Origin: Acrocarpospora corrugata
Lineage (GTDB): Bacteria; Actinomycetota; Actinomycetes; Streptosporangiales; Streptosporangiaceae
Reading direction: 5' to 3'
Assembly (NCBI RefSeq): GCF_009687845.1
Contig: NZ_BLAD01000037.1
Coordinates: forward strand, 227,416 to 291,415
DNA: 64,000 nucleotides
Below are positions 15,045 to 22,890 of the stretch, in pieces. Numbering within the stretch: the stretch's first letter is position 1; each line of letters opens with the position of its first letter. The notes under the pieces were generated by a model that had not been told where the DNA came from, did no database searches, and was given only the letters and a program-made list of their open reading frames with translations. Both the position numbers and the translations under genes were made by a program.

Positions 15045-16897
15045 CCGATCGGGTCGGTGAGGGTCAGCTGGTAGCTGACCGTTCTGGTCAGGTCGGTGCC
15101 GTTCGCCTTCCCGGTGATCGTCACGGCGAACGCGAACCGCCCCGGCTTCGACTCCGGCGACGCGGTCAGGGTCAGTACGGCCTTGCCGCCCCCGATGACC
15201 GCCTTCGGCGCGAACGCCGCGCTCACCCCGCTCGGCAGCGGGCCGACGCCGAACACGACGGTGTCCATGAATCCATCCTCCCCAGTGACCGCCAGCGGCA
15301 CACCAATCGTGCCCCCCACCGGCAGCGCCCCGGCCGTCTCCCCGACGGCCAACTCAAACTCTGCCACCGGTTGCGGCGGACCGAGCGTGGGAGTTCCCGA
15401 AACGGTTGGCGTCGGATCCTGCGGACCGAGCGTGGGAGTTCCCGAAACGGTTGGCGTCGGATCCTGCGGACCGAGCGTGGGCGTTCCCGGAATGGGGTCC
15501 TGCGGGCCGAGCGTGGGCGTCCCCGGGATGGTCGGAAGCGGGAACTGCGGGCCCGGGATGGTCGGCTGGGGGTTCGTCGGCCCGGTCGGAAGCGGGCCTT
15601 GAGGGCTGGATGTGGGCGTTCCCGGCGAGACGGTCGGAAGCGGATCCTGCGGGCCCAGGGTGGGCGTTCCCGGCGGCTCGCTCGGTGTCGGCGTCGGGGC
15701 GGGGGGCGGGATGGGGATGGTGCGGATCGCCGCCGCGAACGACGACTGCGGGCCGGAGGTGACCTTGAGGCTGCCCGCCAGTGCCGGGATTGGGACCGGG
15801 AGGTCGCGGTCGCCCAGCACGCCGAGGCCCAGCTGGCCGAAGTCGTTGCCGCCCCAGCCCCACACGTTCGAGTTCTGCCCCGCCCCGCTCCTGGCCAGGC
15901 CGAAGTACTGGCCGGACGCGATGCCGACGATGTTGGTCAGCCCGCGCACCCGGTCGGGGGTGGCGCGGTAGCCGTTGCTGCTGCCGATGCCGAGCTGCCC
16001 CCGGTCGTTGTCGCCCCACGCCCACACCTGGCCGGTCCCGCTCAGCGCCAGGCTGTACGACCACCCGGTGGCGACGCTGCCGACGCCGGTCAGTCCCGGC
16101 ACCAGCGCCGGGACGGTCGCCGGGGTCGTGGTCCCGTTGCCGAGCTGGCCGCGGTCGTTGCGGCCCCACGCCCTGACCTGGCCGGTGTTCGTGGCGGCCA
16201 GGCTGTGGGTGTCCCCGGCGGCCAGGTCCACCACCCCGACCAGTGAGACCACCGCGCCCGGCGTGGCGCGCGGCACCGTGTTGCCCGTGCCCAGCTGGCC
16301 GTTGGCGTTGTCGCCCCAGCTGGACAGGTGACCGTTGCCGAGCAGCGCCAGACCGTGCCGCCCGCCCAGGGAGATTTTGAGCACGCCGGTCAGCGCGGGT
16401 ACCTGTACCGGTGCGAAGCGGTTCGGACCGCCTCCGATGCCCAGCTGCCCCGCCACGTTGCTGCCCCAGGCCCACACGCTCCCGTCGGAACGTTTGGCCA
16501 TGCTGAACGCGCCCCCGGCGTACACGGCCACGACGTTGGTCAGGCCGACGACCCGGACCGGGGTGTTACTCCGGTTGACCACGCCACCGTCGCCCAGCTG
16601 CCCGGAGGTGTTGAACCCCCACGCCCACACCGTCCCGTCGGCGGCCTTGGCCACCGCGTGACTACCCCCCAGCGCGACATCGGTGAACTGCAGATCGGTC
16701 CGCCCGGCGAGCACGGGCGTGGCGTGCACCTCCTGGGTACTGCCATCGCCCAACTGCCCGTAGTAGTTGGAACCCCAACTGGTCACATGCGACCAGCCGA
16801 ACTGCGCCGCCGCCGGACCGCCCGGCAACAGCACAGCGGCCACCAACAGGACAGGCGACAGGACCAGCCCTGCGACCTGCCATCGGAACCGCGCCAT
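15041..16897 (-). CDS. Secreted RCC1-repeat beta-propeller protein with Pro/Thr-rich repeat and C-terminal Ig-like domain
   Basis: 618 residues. ATG 16897 is chosen because GAAGGG lies upstream and the signal peptide starts at once (MARFRWQVAGLVLSPVLLVA, cleavage after the Ala stretch before QFGW). About seven RCC1 units follow, each with a WGxNxxGQLG core such as VWAWGSNVAGQLGIG, forming a seven-bladed propeller (about 30-390). A low-complexity Pro/Thr/Gly stretch (about 400-510) is built on GTPTLGPQDP units, then an Ig-like beta domain (about 515-618). The ligand is unknown; the protein is exported. The acidic ORF at 14877-15044 follows with overlapping stop and start. Confidence 0.85.
   Translation of the reverse strand: MARFRWQVAGLVLSPVLLVAAVLLPGGPAAAQFGWSHVTSWGSNYYGQLGDGSTQEVHATPVLAGRTDLQFTDVALGGSHAVAKAADGTVWAWGFNTSGQLGDGGVVNRSNTPVRVVGLTNVVAVYAGGAFSMAKRSDGSVWAWGSNVAGQLGIGGGPNRFAPVQVPALTGVLKISLGGRHGLALLGNGHLSSWGDNANGQLGTGNTVPRATPGAVVSLVGVVDLAAGDTHSLAATNTGQVRAWGRNDRGQLGNGTTTPATVPALVPGLTGVGSVATGWSYSLALSGTGQVWAWGDNDRGQLGIGSSNGYRATPDRVRGLTNIVGIASGQYFGLARSGAGQNSNVWGWGGNDFGQLGLGVLGDRDLPVPIPALAGSLKVTSGPQSSFAAAIRTIPIPPPAPTPTPSEPPGTPTLGPQDPLPTVSPGTPTSSPQGPLPTGPTNPQPTIPGPQFPLPTIPGTPTLGPQDPIPGTPTLGPQDPTPTVSGTPTLGPQDPTPTVSGTPTLGPPQPVAEFELAVGETAGALPVGGTIGVPLAVTGEDGFMDTVVFGVGPLPSGVSAAFAPKAVIGGGKAVLTLTASPESKPGRFAFAVTITGKANGTDLTRTVSYQLTLTDPIG
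15378..15467. repeat. Tandem 45-bp coding repeat in the RCC1 gene
   Basis: Two identical 45-base units (15378-15422 and 15423-15467) are followed by a diverging third partial copy. They encode the 15-residue GTPTLGPQDPTPTVS unit of the stalk and keep the frame. The identity at DNA level points to recent slippage or duplication. Confidence 0.85.
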
Positions 16898-17076
16898 CGG
16901 TGTCACGCCCTTCTCTGAATAACCGTCACCCCTATGGCGGGACATTCCGTTCCATCCCGTGCCACATCCCGGCCAACCTGCCGCGGGCGCCGGCCGGCCT
17001 TGATCGCGGTGGTTTCGGCGTTCCGTAAGGTGCGCGGTGGGTGCGGTCTACGGGCTTGGCGTGCCAAGGTAAACGG

Positions 17077-17640
17077 ATGCCCGAATCAACAAGACTGCCC
17101 CGATCTGTTCAAGAGGCGATCGACGCGGAGCAGGCGGGGACGCGGTTGCGGTACCTGTGGTTCTGGGGGCACCGGCCGACGCGTGGCGGGGGAGTCGGCG
17201 CGGGCTGCCTGAGTCAGTGGTGGCCCGCCGAGTGCACCGAGGACGGCCATGTCTTCCGTACCGCCGAGCACTACATGATGTCCCACAAGGCGTGGCTCTT
17301 CGGTGACGAAGCCACCGCGCGCGAGATCCTGGCCGCGGCCACGCCGGGCGAGGCCAAGGCCCTGGGCCGGAAGGTGCGCGGGTTCGACGACGAGGTGTGG
17401 GCCGCGTACCGGTATCCGATCGTGGTGCGGGCCGGGATCGCCAAGTTCGGCCAGAATCCGGAGCTCAAGGCGTTCCTGCTGGCCACCCGCGAGCGGGTCC
17501 TGGTCGAGGCCAGCCCGCGCGACCGGATCTGGGGCATCGGCCTGGCCGCCGCCGACCCGGCCGCCGCGTCACCCTCGACCTGGCTGGGCCTCAACCTGCT
17601 CGGCTTCGCCCTCATGGACGCCCGCGACACCCTTCAGTGA
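17077..17640 (+). CDS. NADAR family protein (YbiA-like)
   Basis: 187 residues from ATG 17077, with AAGG eight bases upstream. It shows the NADAR pattern: LRYLWFWGHRP, LSQWWPAECTEDGHVFRTAE, HYMMSHKAWLFGD and RDRIWGIGLA, the last containing the conserved Trp-Gly-Ile-Gly. The family includes N-glycosidases acting on ADP-ribose-type substrates and on riboflavin-pathway intermediates, and some members are linked to phage conflict systems; the role here is not known. Its stop overlaps the stop of the convergent gene at 17634. Confidence 0.85.
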   Translation: MPESTRLPRSVQEAIDAEQAGTRLRYLWFWGHRPTRGGGVGAGCLSQWWPAECTEDGHVFRTAEHYMMSHKAWLFGDEATAREILAAATPGEAKALGRKVRGFDDEVWAAYRYPIVVRAGIAKFGQNPELKAFLLATRERVLVEASPRDRIWGIGLAAADPAAASPSTWLGLNLLGFALMDARDTLQ

Positions 17641-18095
17641 ACGACGATTAACTCCCGGGACAGGCTCTCCAGAGCCCGTGCCACCACGACGTCCCCGGCG
17701 AGGGCCGCGCCGACGACCGGATCGTGGTCCAGCAGGTACGCGAGATGCCGCAGCGCATGAGCGGCCACGTTGTCCAGATCCACGTGCTCAGGCGAGGGCG
17801 AGGCGGGACCGGAGCCCCGTGCCAGCCGGAAGGACTCCAGCTCGGTGCCCGGCAGGTACGGAAACGGATCCGGACAGACGACATACGTCAGGACGATCTG
17901 CCCTTGCGGTCGGTACCGCCAGCTGGTGGAGTGGACCACCGTGGAGGCGTCGCCGGCCTGCACGCCGGCACCGCGTCGGGCCGCCTGGTCAGGGGATTCA
18001 CTCGCGCCAAGGCGGGTGACCAGGTGCCGGTAACGCCAGGTCCCGGCGGCGTCGACCCGAATCGGCAGCACCTCGACACTGACCTGACCGTTCAC
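17634..18095 (-). CDS. Unknown protein, divergent from the S51-like gene
   Basis: 153 residues from GTG 18095, with GGGGGC upstream; the open frame reaches 18143. No family recognised. The sequence is soluble, with a beta-rich first half (GQVSVEVLPIRVD, STSWRYRPQGQIVLTYVVCP) and a helical C-terminus (LDNVAAHALRHLAYLLDHD). Its start is within 40 bases of that of the divergent S51-like gene, so they share a promoter region. Confidence 0.6.
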   Translation of the reverse strand: MNGQVSVEVLPIRVDAAGTWRYRHLVTRLGASESPDQAARRGAGVQAGDASTVVHSTSWRYRPQGQIVLTYVVCPDPFPYLPGTELESFRLARGSGPASPSPEHVDLDNVAAHALRHLAYLLDHDPVVGAALAGDVVVARALESLSRELIVVH

Positions 18096-18131
18096 GGAAG
18101 CCCCCAGTAGGTGGTGGTTATTGCGAACAGT

Positions 18132-19310
18132 ATGCAGCAACAACCAGGTCGCGTACTGATCCTGATGGGCTCAGGCGAGACGAGCCCGACCATGGTCGAG
18201 GTCCACCGCTCCGCCGTACTGCCCCTCGGCGACCGCCCCCGGGCCGTCCTGCTCGACACCCCCTACGCGTTCCAGGAGAACTCCGCCGACATCTCGGCCC
18301 GCGCCTGCGGATACTTCGCCCGCAGCGTCGGCCTGGAGGTCCAGGTCGGGGGCGACGTCGCCACCGCGGACTGGGTGTTCTCCGGCCCCGGCAGCCCGAC
18401 GTACGCACTGGACCGCTGGCTCGCCTCCGGCACCGCCGCCGACCTCCGCGCCCGCGTCCGCTCCCGCCCCGGCGTGACGGTCCTGGCCTCAGCCGCCGCC
18501 TGTACGGCAGGCGTGGCGACCATCCCCGTCTACGAGATCTACAAAGTCGGCGCGGACCCGCACTGGCGCGAGGGCCTGAACCTGCTCGCCGCACTGGATC
18601 TCCCCGTCGTGGTGATCCCGCACTACGACAACACCGAAGGCGGCACCCACGACACCCGCTTCTGCTACCTCGGCGAGCGCCGCCTGTCCCGGATGGAAGC
18701 AGAGCTCCCCGACGGCGTCGCCGTCCTCGGCATCGACGAACACACCGCCGCCGTCATCGACCTGACCACCGGCCGGCTCCGCGTTGCCGGCCGCGGCGCC
18801 CTCACCATCCGCCTCCCCGGCCGCAGCACCCGCCTCCCCGCCGGCCTCACCCTCCCGCTCCCCGAACTCCGCCATCTCACCAGCGGCCACAGCACCCTGC
18901 CCCCACCCCCGCCGCCACCAGCCCCCCAGATCACCCTGGCCGAACTGATAGAAACCCGCGAAACCCACTTCGCCACCGCCCTGACCCGCAACGACGCCAC
19001 CACCGCCACCCAGGCCATCCTCGACCTGGAAGCCGACCTGCTCGCCTGGTCCGCCGACACCGAGGAAGACGACGGCGGCGTCGACCAGGCCCGCCAGACC
19101 CTGCGCCACCTCATCACCCAACTGGGCCGCCAGGCCGACTCCACCCGCCGCCTGACCACCCTCACCGACGCCTTGCTGAAACTCCGCGACGACCTCCGCC
19201 ACAACGGCCACTACGCTCTCGCCGACGCCCTCCGCACCGCCCTCCAAACCAGCGGCATCCACCTCGAAGACACCCCAACCGGCCCCCGCTGGTCCATCCC
19301 ACGCCCCTGA
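18132..19310 (+). CDS. Peptidase S51/class I glutamine-amidotransferase-like domain joined to a CysRS-like C-terminal domain
   Basis: 392 residues from ATG 18132; GTG 18111 is an alternative. Residues 1-250 resemble the PF03575 peptidase S51/cyanophycinase group: RVLILMGSGETSPTMVEVHR, WVFSGPGSPTYALDRWL, and a nucleophile elbow LASAAACTAG where the family usually has G-x-S-A-G-A. After a proline run (about 262-270), residues 275-390 are helical and end in LADALRTALQTSGIHLEDTP followed by GPRW, closely like the C-terminus of cysteinyl-tRNA synthetases (ADxIRxxLxxxGIxLEDTPxGTxW). No HIGH or KMSKS motifs are present, so it is not a tRNA synthetase. Function is unknown; tRNA or RNA binding through the tail is inference. 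Confidence 0.7.
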   Translation: MQQQPGRVLILMGSGETSPTMVEVHRSAVLPLGDRPRAVLLDTPYAFQENSADISARACGYFARSVGLEVQVGGDVATADWVFSGPGSPTYALDRWLASGTAADLRARVRSRPGVTVLASAAACTAGVATIPVYEIYKVGADPHWREGLNLLAALDLPVVVIPHYDNTEGGTHDTRFCYLGERRLSRMEAELPDGVAVLGIDEHTAAVIDLTTGRLRVAGRGALTIRLPGRSTRLPAGLTLPLPELRHLTSGHSTLPPPPPPPAPQITLAELIETRETHFATALTRNDATTATQAILDLEADLLAWSADTEEDDGGVDQARQTLRHLITQLGRQADSTRRLTTLTDALLKLRDDLRHNGHYALADALRTALQTSGIHLEDTPTGPRWSIPRP

Positions 19311-19383
19311 CGCACCTCGCGATCAAGCAGACTCGCCAGGACAGTCATCTGACGATCTTGTCGCCGGGCCGCCCCCGAACCGG

Positions 19384-19905
19384 TCAACCGCTGCGCCGGT
19401 CGATCAAAAGCGACGGCGGCGTACGCCCCTCCGCGTGCTTGCGTTCGATGTCCCGGGCGAATCCGGCGGCCTCCTCCCGTACGTGCCGGCGTACGAACCA
19501 GCCGGTGGCGGACGTTTTCGACAGCAGGCGCAGGACCGGTGCGAGGTTGATCTCGACCACGCAGCGGAGGCTGGAACCCGTGGCGCCGCGCGGTTCGGCC
19601 GACATCGTCCAGCGGACCTCCATCCGGATCGGAATCAGGTGGAAGAAGTAGCCGCGGCTGCGCGGTGAGAACAGCTCGAAATGCCGCCGGTCGGCCGAAA
19701 CCTCCCGGTAGTGCTGGACGATGAGGGTCCCGCCGATGTCCTCCACGTTGACCGTGCCACGCACGCCGTCGTACATCGTCGTGCCTGCGGCACGGTGCGC
19801 CTTCGACGCGGCCTGGTAGTCCTCATCCGACAGCGTGAAAATCCAGTTCTCCAGATCGACCGACTCGATCGGCACCCGCAGCGGGACAACGTGCTCAGCC
19901 TTCAT
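19384..19905 (-). CDS. Possible SRPBCC/START-like protein
   Basis: 173 residues. ATG 19905 is chosen over ATG 19911 because GGAGG is seven bases before it. The order MKAEHVVPLRVPIESVDLEN, MYDGVRGTVNVEDIGGTLIV, HLIPIRMEVRWTMSAEP suggests the helix-grip fold of polyketide cyclase/SRPBCC proteins, which hold hydrophobic ligands, followed by a helical tail (FARDIERKHAEGR). The assignment rests on overall pattern only. No operon partner. Confidence 0.5.
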   Translation of the reverse strand: MKAEHVVPLRVPIESVDLENWIFTLSDEDYQAASKAHRAAGTTMYDGVRGTVNVEDIGGTLIVQHYREVSADRRHFELFSPRSRGYFFHLIPIRMEVRWTMSAEPRGATGSSLRCVVEINLAPVLRLLSKTSATGWFVRRHVREEAAGFARDIERKHAEGRTPPSLLIDRRSG

Positions 19906-20135
19906 GACCATGCCTCCGGTTCCATTGGCTCTCCCGTGTCATCTCGGTGTGCCATGCCAACCACGTTAGGAAAACGGCCTGTGCTATCGCATCCGGATCC
20001 CCCTGGTGCGAGCCCCGTGCCGATAGCCGACCCGGCCAGAGGCACAGCACCCGCCCCCTTCTGAGCCCAGAGGCTGGAGCTCCATTCTGGAATCGGGCGC
20101 GCCAAAGGTCAGGTTCGACGTGTAACGGCCGAAAT

Positions 20136-21323
20136 CTATGAGGATGGACTCTGTCCGTGGCGTTGGCGCAGGAAGTCCGAGTCCACCATCAGGTCGCCCA
20201 CCAATCGCCATGCTCGTCTTTCATAGACCAGGTCACCGGTCACTGTGAAAGGCAATTTTTCCCGGTAGGCAACAATCGCCCAATCGTGGTCTTCGCCGCC
20301 GAGAGTCATATGTACGTTCCGGAATCGCCCTTTAACTGCGGCGTGCAAGATGATCGTGCCCGACTCTTCGTCTTCTCGATTTTCTTCTCGGGTCAAGGAT
20401 CGAACTGTGCCAATGAGAGTTTCGCGCCGCTTCGGTTCTTCTTGACGAATAAGGCGTTCGCGAACCCGCCCTAGCTGTCCGAATGCCTGATGCTCCAGCT
20501 TGATGGGAGAATTCCCCACATTCGGCTTGATTTCCGCCGCAGCCCATTCGAAGGACAGGTCCAGTGCCCGAAGGCTGTCGGGCTCCGCCATCTCTTCGAT
20601 CGCTTCGACGAGTCCGGCGCTGAGGCCCCATCGGGAGGGGTCGTCCAGTGCCTCGGGATTCTGGCCGAGCGTGAGGTCGCGGGTGGTTTCCAGGCCCTGT
20701 GCGAGCGTCTCCATAACCCGCCGGGGAAAGGGCTGGATCACATCAGAGGACTGATCTGGCTGCTCATTAGGGGAGTGGTCGCCGAGTCGGGTGACCACGG
20801 TGAAGACGAAGCTGCCTCGCTTGGTGTGGCCCAGTCGCACGTCTTCGTCAAGGAAGTCGGCCACCGCGGTCGGTCTGCGCCCAAGGTGGGAGTGCTTGGG
20901 ATCGGCGGCCGTCGTGGCCGCGGCGCGCAGCATCTTCCAGATCGCGTCGACAGTGATTTCAGCCTGGCGAAACGGAATCGTGCCGTCGGCCATCGCCTGA
21001 TCCAGCCGGACAAAGAAAAGATCCGCCCTGGCCGCCATGATTCGCTCCTGCAGTTTGTCGGCGTCCCAGTCGTTTATCCGGCTGATGGCGAACAGGGCGT
21101 CGTAGAAGCGCGGCAGAAAGTCCTCATAGTCGACGGCGAGCGGCAGAAGTATCCGGCCAAGGCGTTGCCCGTCGGTGCCGGGAAGCCGCCAGATCTCGCG
21201 AATGTGATCCTGCCTCGACTCAAGTTCCCAAGGCTGCGTGGCCAGGTACTGAGAGACCGCAACCGGAGTGATCGAGTGCGCAAGCTCAAGGATTGAGGAA
21301 TCCGGCGCGAAGTCGCCTACCAT
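20136..21323 (-). CDS. Unknown protein, second gene of a DUF4365 cassette
   Basis: 395 residues from ATG 21323, which overlaps the stop of the upstream DUF4365 gene (ATGGTAG) and has GAGGGGG upstream, so the pair is translationally coupled. No family is recognised. The protein is soluble and largely helical, with acidic stretches (LTREENREDEESG) and a C-terminal beta-rich part (GTIILHAAVKGRFRNVHMTL, WAIVAYREKLPFTVTGDLVY). Its base composition is clearly less GC-rich than the neighbours, a sign of horizontal transfer. Context suggests a partner of the nuclease-like DUF4365 protein. Confidence 0.6.
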   Translation of the reverse strand: MVGDFAPDSSILELAHSITPVAVSQYLATQPWELESRQDHIREIWRLPGTDGQRLGRILLPLAVDYEDFLPRFYDALFAISRINDWDADKLQERIMAARADLFFVRLDQAMADGTIPFRQAEITVDAIWKMLRAAATTAADPKHSHLGRRPTAVADFLDEDVRLGHTKRGSFVFTVVTRLGDHSPNEQPDQSSDVIQPFPRRVMETLAQGLETTRDLTLGQNPEALDDPSRWGLSAGLVEAIEEMAEPDSLRALDLSFEWAAAEIKPNVGNSPIKLEHQAFGQLGRVRERLIRQEEPKRRETLIGTVRSLTREENREDEESGTIILHAAVKGRFRNVHMTLGGEDHDWAIVAYREKLPFTVTGDLVYERRAWRLVGDLMVDSDFLRQRHGQSPSS

Positions 21324-21895
21324 TCGCCCCCCTCGCCGATGGTCTTCATAATGCCTCGAAGCTGTGGTACATCAAACAGATTACTTCGCGGTAGGCGGAC
21401 GGTTTTGGCTGACGCGCCAGCGTCGATCGAACCCAGATCTGCAGCACTCTGCCAGTACATGCGGCTATCCGTGAGGAGCCTCCGCTCGTCCTGGTCCAGC
21501 CAGTCCCCCTCCGGCAGCAACAGGACTCCAAGATACGCAGGGACGAACCGCTTCGGGTTGGTCAGCTTCCTGAACCGATCGGCTGTCATCGTCCAGGACA
21601 AGTGTTCGGGCTTGAGGAGATCATGCTGGGAGGTGGCTTTGAGCTGTAGCTCAAACTCAGGGCAGTAGTAGGTGGCGTACTCGGCCGAGGAGGAGACCGT
21701 GATGTCGACACCGTCGTAGTCGGTGGCGTGGCTCTTGATGGAGCAACCGGCGGCCGAGGCGACCATGTGCACGAAGCTGAGGCTGAACTGCTCCTTCATG
21801 GCGTTGAGCGGGAGCTGAGTGATCTCGTCGGCAGGCAACTCGATCACAGGCCGCCGAACCCTTCCGCCACCCGGCCCCCTGCTTCCGCCGACCAT
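21317..21895 (-). CDS. DUF4365 domain protein, PD-(D/E)xK nuclease-like
   Basis: 192 residues. The core resembles DUF4365: EQFSLSFVHMVASAAGC, then HATDYDGVDITV and FELQLKATSQHDLL. The spacing of the D in YDGVDI and the E-x-Q-x-K strand (FELQLK) matches the PD-(D/E)xK nuclease fold, and DUF4365 proteins are often found in bacterial conflict islands. A helical C-terminus includes RLLTDSRMYWQSAADL. The start (ATG 21895) has no strong ribosome site. The 395-residue gene follows in the same transcript with overlapping stop and start. Nuclease activity is inference. Confidence 0.7.
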   Translation of the reverse strand: MVGGSRGPGGGRVRRPVIELPADEITQLPLNAMKEQFSLSFVHMVASAAGCSIKSHATDYDGVDITVSSSAEYATYYCPEFELQLKATSQHDLLKPEHLSWTMTADRFRKLTNPKRFVPAYLGVLLLPEGDWLDQDERRLLTDSRMYWQSAADLGSIDAGASAKTVRLPRSNLFDVPQLRGIMKTIGEGGEW

Positions 21896-21956
21896 CGAAT
21901 CCGGAGCTTACTCTTGGCACCTCCCTCAAGGGATGCCAATACGCACGATCGAACCT

Positions 21957-22742
21957 CTACCAGGCGCCGCCGAGTTCCTTGAGGGTGAACTGGCCGCCCG
22001 CGCGGTTGTGGAGGGGGTGGGTCAGGTCGGGTTCGCCTTCTGTGGTGAGTAGGGCGGGGGCGTAGAGCTCGGAGTCGTCGCGGGGGGCGTAGCCGATGGC
22101 CAGGGCCTCGTCGAGGGACCACCAGCGGCGTTTGTTGGCGGAGACGCCCCAGACGATGTGGAAGCCGGGGGCGGTGAGGGCCGCTTCGATGAGGCGGGCG
22201 CAGTCGTCGGGGGAGATCCAGGTGGCCAGGCAGCGGGTGTCGGTGGGGCGTTCCGTGCAGGTGCCGAGGCGGATGACGGTGATGTTGAGGCCGAATCTGT
22301 CGTGGTAGAGGCTGCCCAGGGCCTCCATGACGACCTTGCTCACGCCGTAGAAGGTGTCGGGGCGGGGGTAGGCGTAGTCGGGCAGGTCGGCGGTGTCGGG
22401 TGGGCGGGTGTGGTAGCCGGCGGCGTGGTGGCTGCCGGCCAGGACGACGTTCCGTACCCCTTCGAGGCGGGCGGTTTCCAGCAGGGTGTGGGTGCCGGTC
22501 ATGTTGGCGTGGACGATGTCGGGCCATGGGTGTTCGCGGCTCTGGCCGCCCAGGTGGATCACGGCGTCCACGCCGCGCATGGCCGCCGCCATCGCGACGG
22601 GGTCGGTGAGGTCGGCCACCACCGAGTCGGGTGAGTCGATGGGGACCAGGTCCGCCAGGCGGAGCACCCGTCCGTCGCGGGCCAGCCGGGGGCGGAGCAG
22701 GGTTCCGACCTTCCCGGCCGCGCCGGTCATCAGGATTCGCAT
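21957..22742 (-). CDS. udh: Uronate dehydrogenase-like NAD-dependent epimerase/dehydratase family protein
   Basis: 261 residues from ATG 22742 with GGGGA upstream; an ATG 60 bases further up has no such site. It is a short-chain dehydrogenase with the Rossmann glycine motif TGAAGKVG (about 7-14) and the catalytic YGVSK, and resembles uronate dehydrogenase, which oxidises D-glucuronate or D-galacturonate to the aldarolactone. The assignment is reinforced by the nearby glucarate dehydratase and 5-dehydro-4-deoxyglucarate dehydratase, the next steps of the oxidative uronate route. It is divergent from the ABC transporter operon; the space between carries two copies of a candidate IclR operator. 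Confidence 0.8.
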   Translation of the reverse strand: MRILMTGAAGKVGTLLRPRLARDGRVLRLADLVPIDSPDSVVADLTDPVAMAAAMRGVDAVIHLGGQSREHPWPDIVHANMTGTHTLLETARLEGVRNVVLAGSHHAAGYHTRPPDTADLPDYAYPRPDTFYGVSKVVMEALGSLYHDRFGLNITVIRLGTCTERPTDTRCLATWISPDDCARLIEAALTAPGFHIVWGVSANKRRWWSLDEALAIGYAPRDDSELYAPALLTTEGEPDLTHPLHNRAGGQFTLKELGGAW

Positions 22743-22773
22743 GTCCCCATGGTGTACACGTCCCTGACGAAAA

Positions 22774-22787
22774 TCCACATACATGGA
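22774..22787. promoter_or_regulatory. Candidate IclR-family operator, copy 1
   Basis: TCCACATACATGGA is an inverted repeat (TCCA...TGGA), 32 bases upstream of the uronate dehydrogenase start. Similar sites at 22863-22876 and 25928-25941 lie in front of the other transcription units of the same pathway. Confidence 0.55.
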
Positions 22788-22862
22788 TACGTTCCAACCC
22801 ATTGACGGATTTTTCGGTACTGGTTACGTTCACATGAACTCGCGACACGCTCCCGAAACAAG

Positions 22863-22876
22863 TCCATATATGTGAA
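22863..22876. promoter_or_regulatory. Candidate IclR-family operator, copy 2
   Basis: TCCATATATGTGAA lies 15 bases before the ATG of the substrate-binding protein gene, overlapping the likely transcription start or leader, a repressor position. It matches the TCCAxxTAxxTGGA pattern with one end degenerate. Confidence 0.5.
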
Positions 22877-22890
22877 CATGAGGTGGTCTG

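Noticed and set aside
15378-15500. CRISPR-like repeat
   Set aside because: The 45-bp units are directly adjacent without spacers and keep the reading frame of the RCC1 protein.
18132-19310. Annotation as cysteinyl-tRNA synthetase
   Set aside because: Only the C-terminal tail resembles CysRS. HIGH, KMSKS and zinc ligands are absent, and the N-terminus is S51-like.
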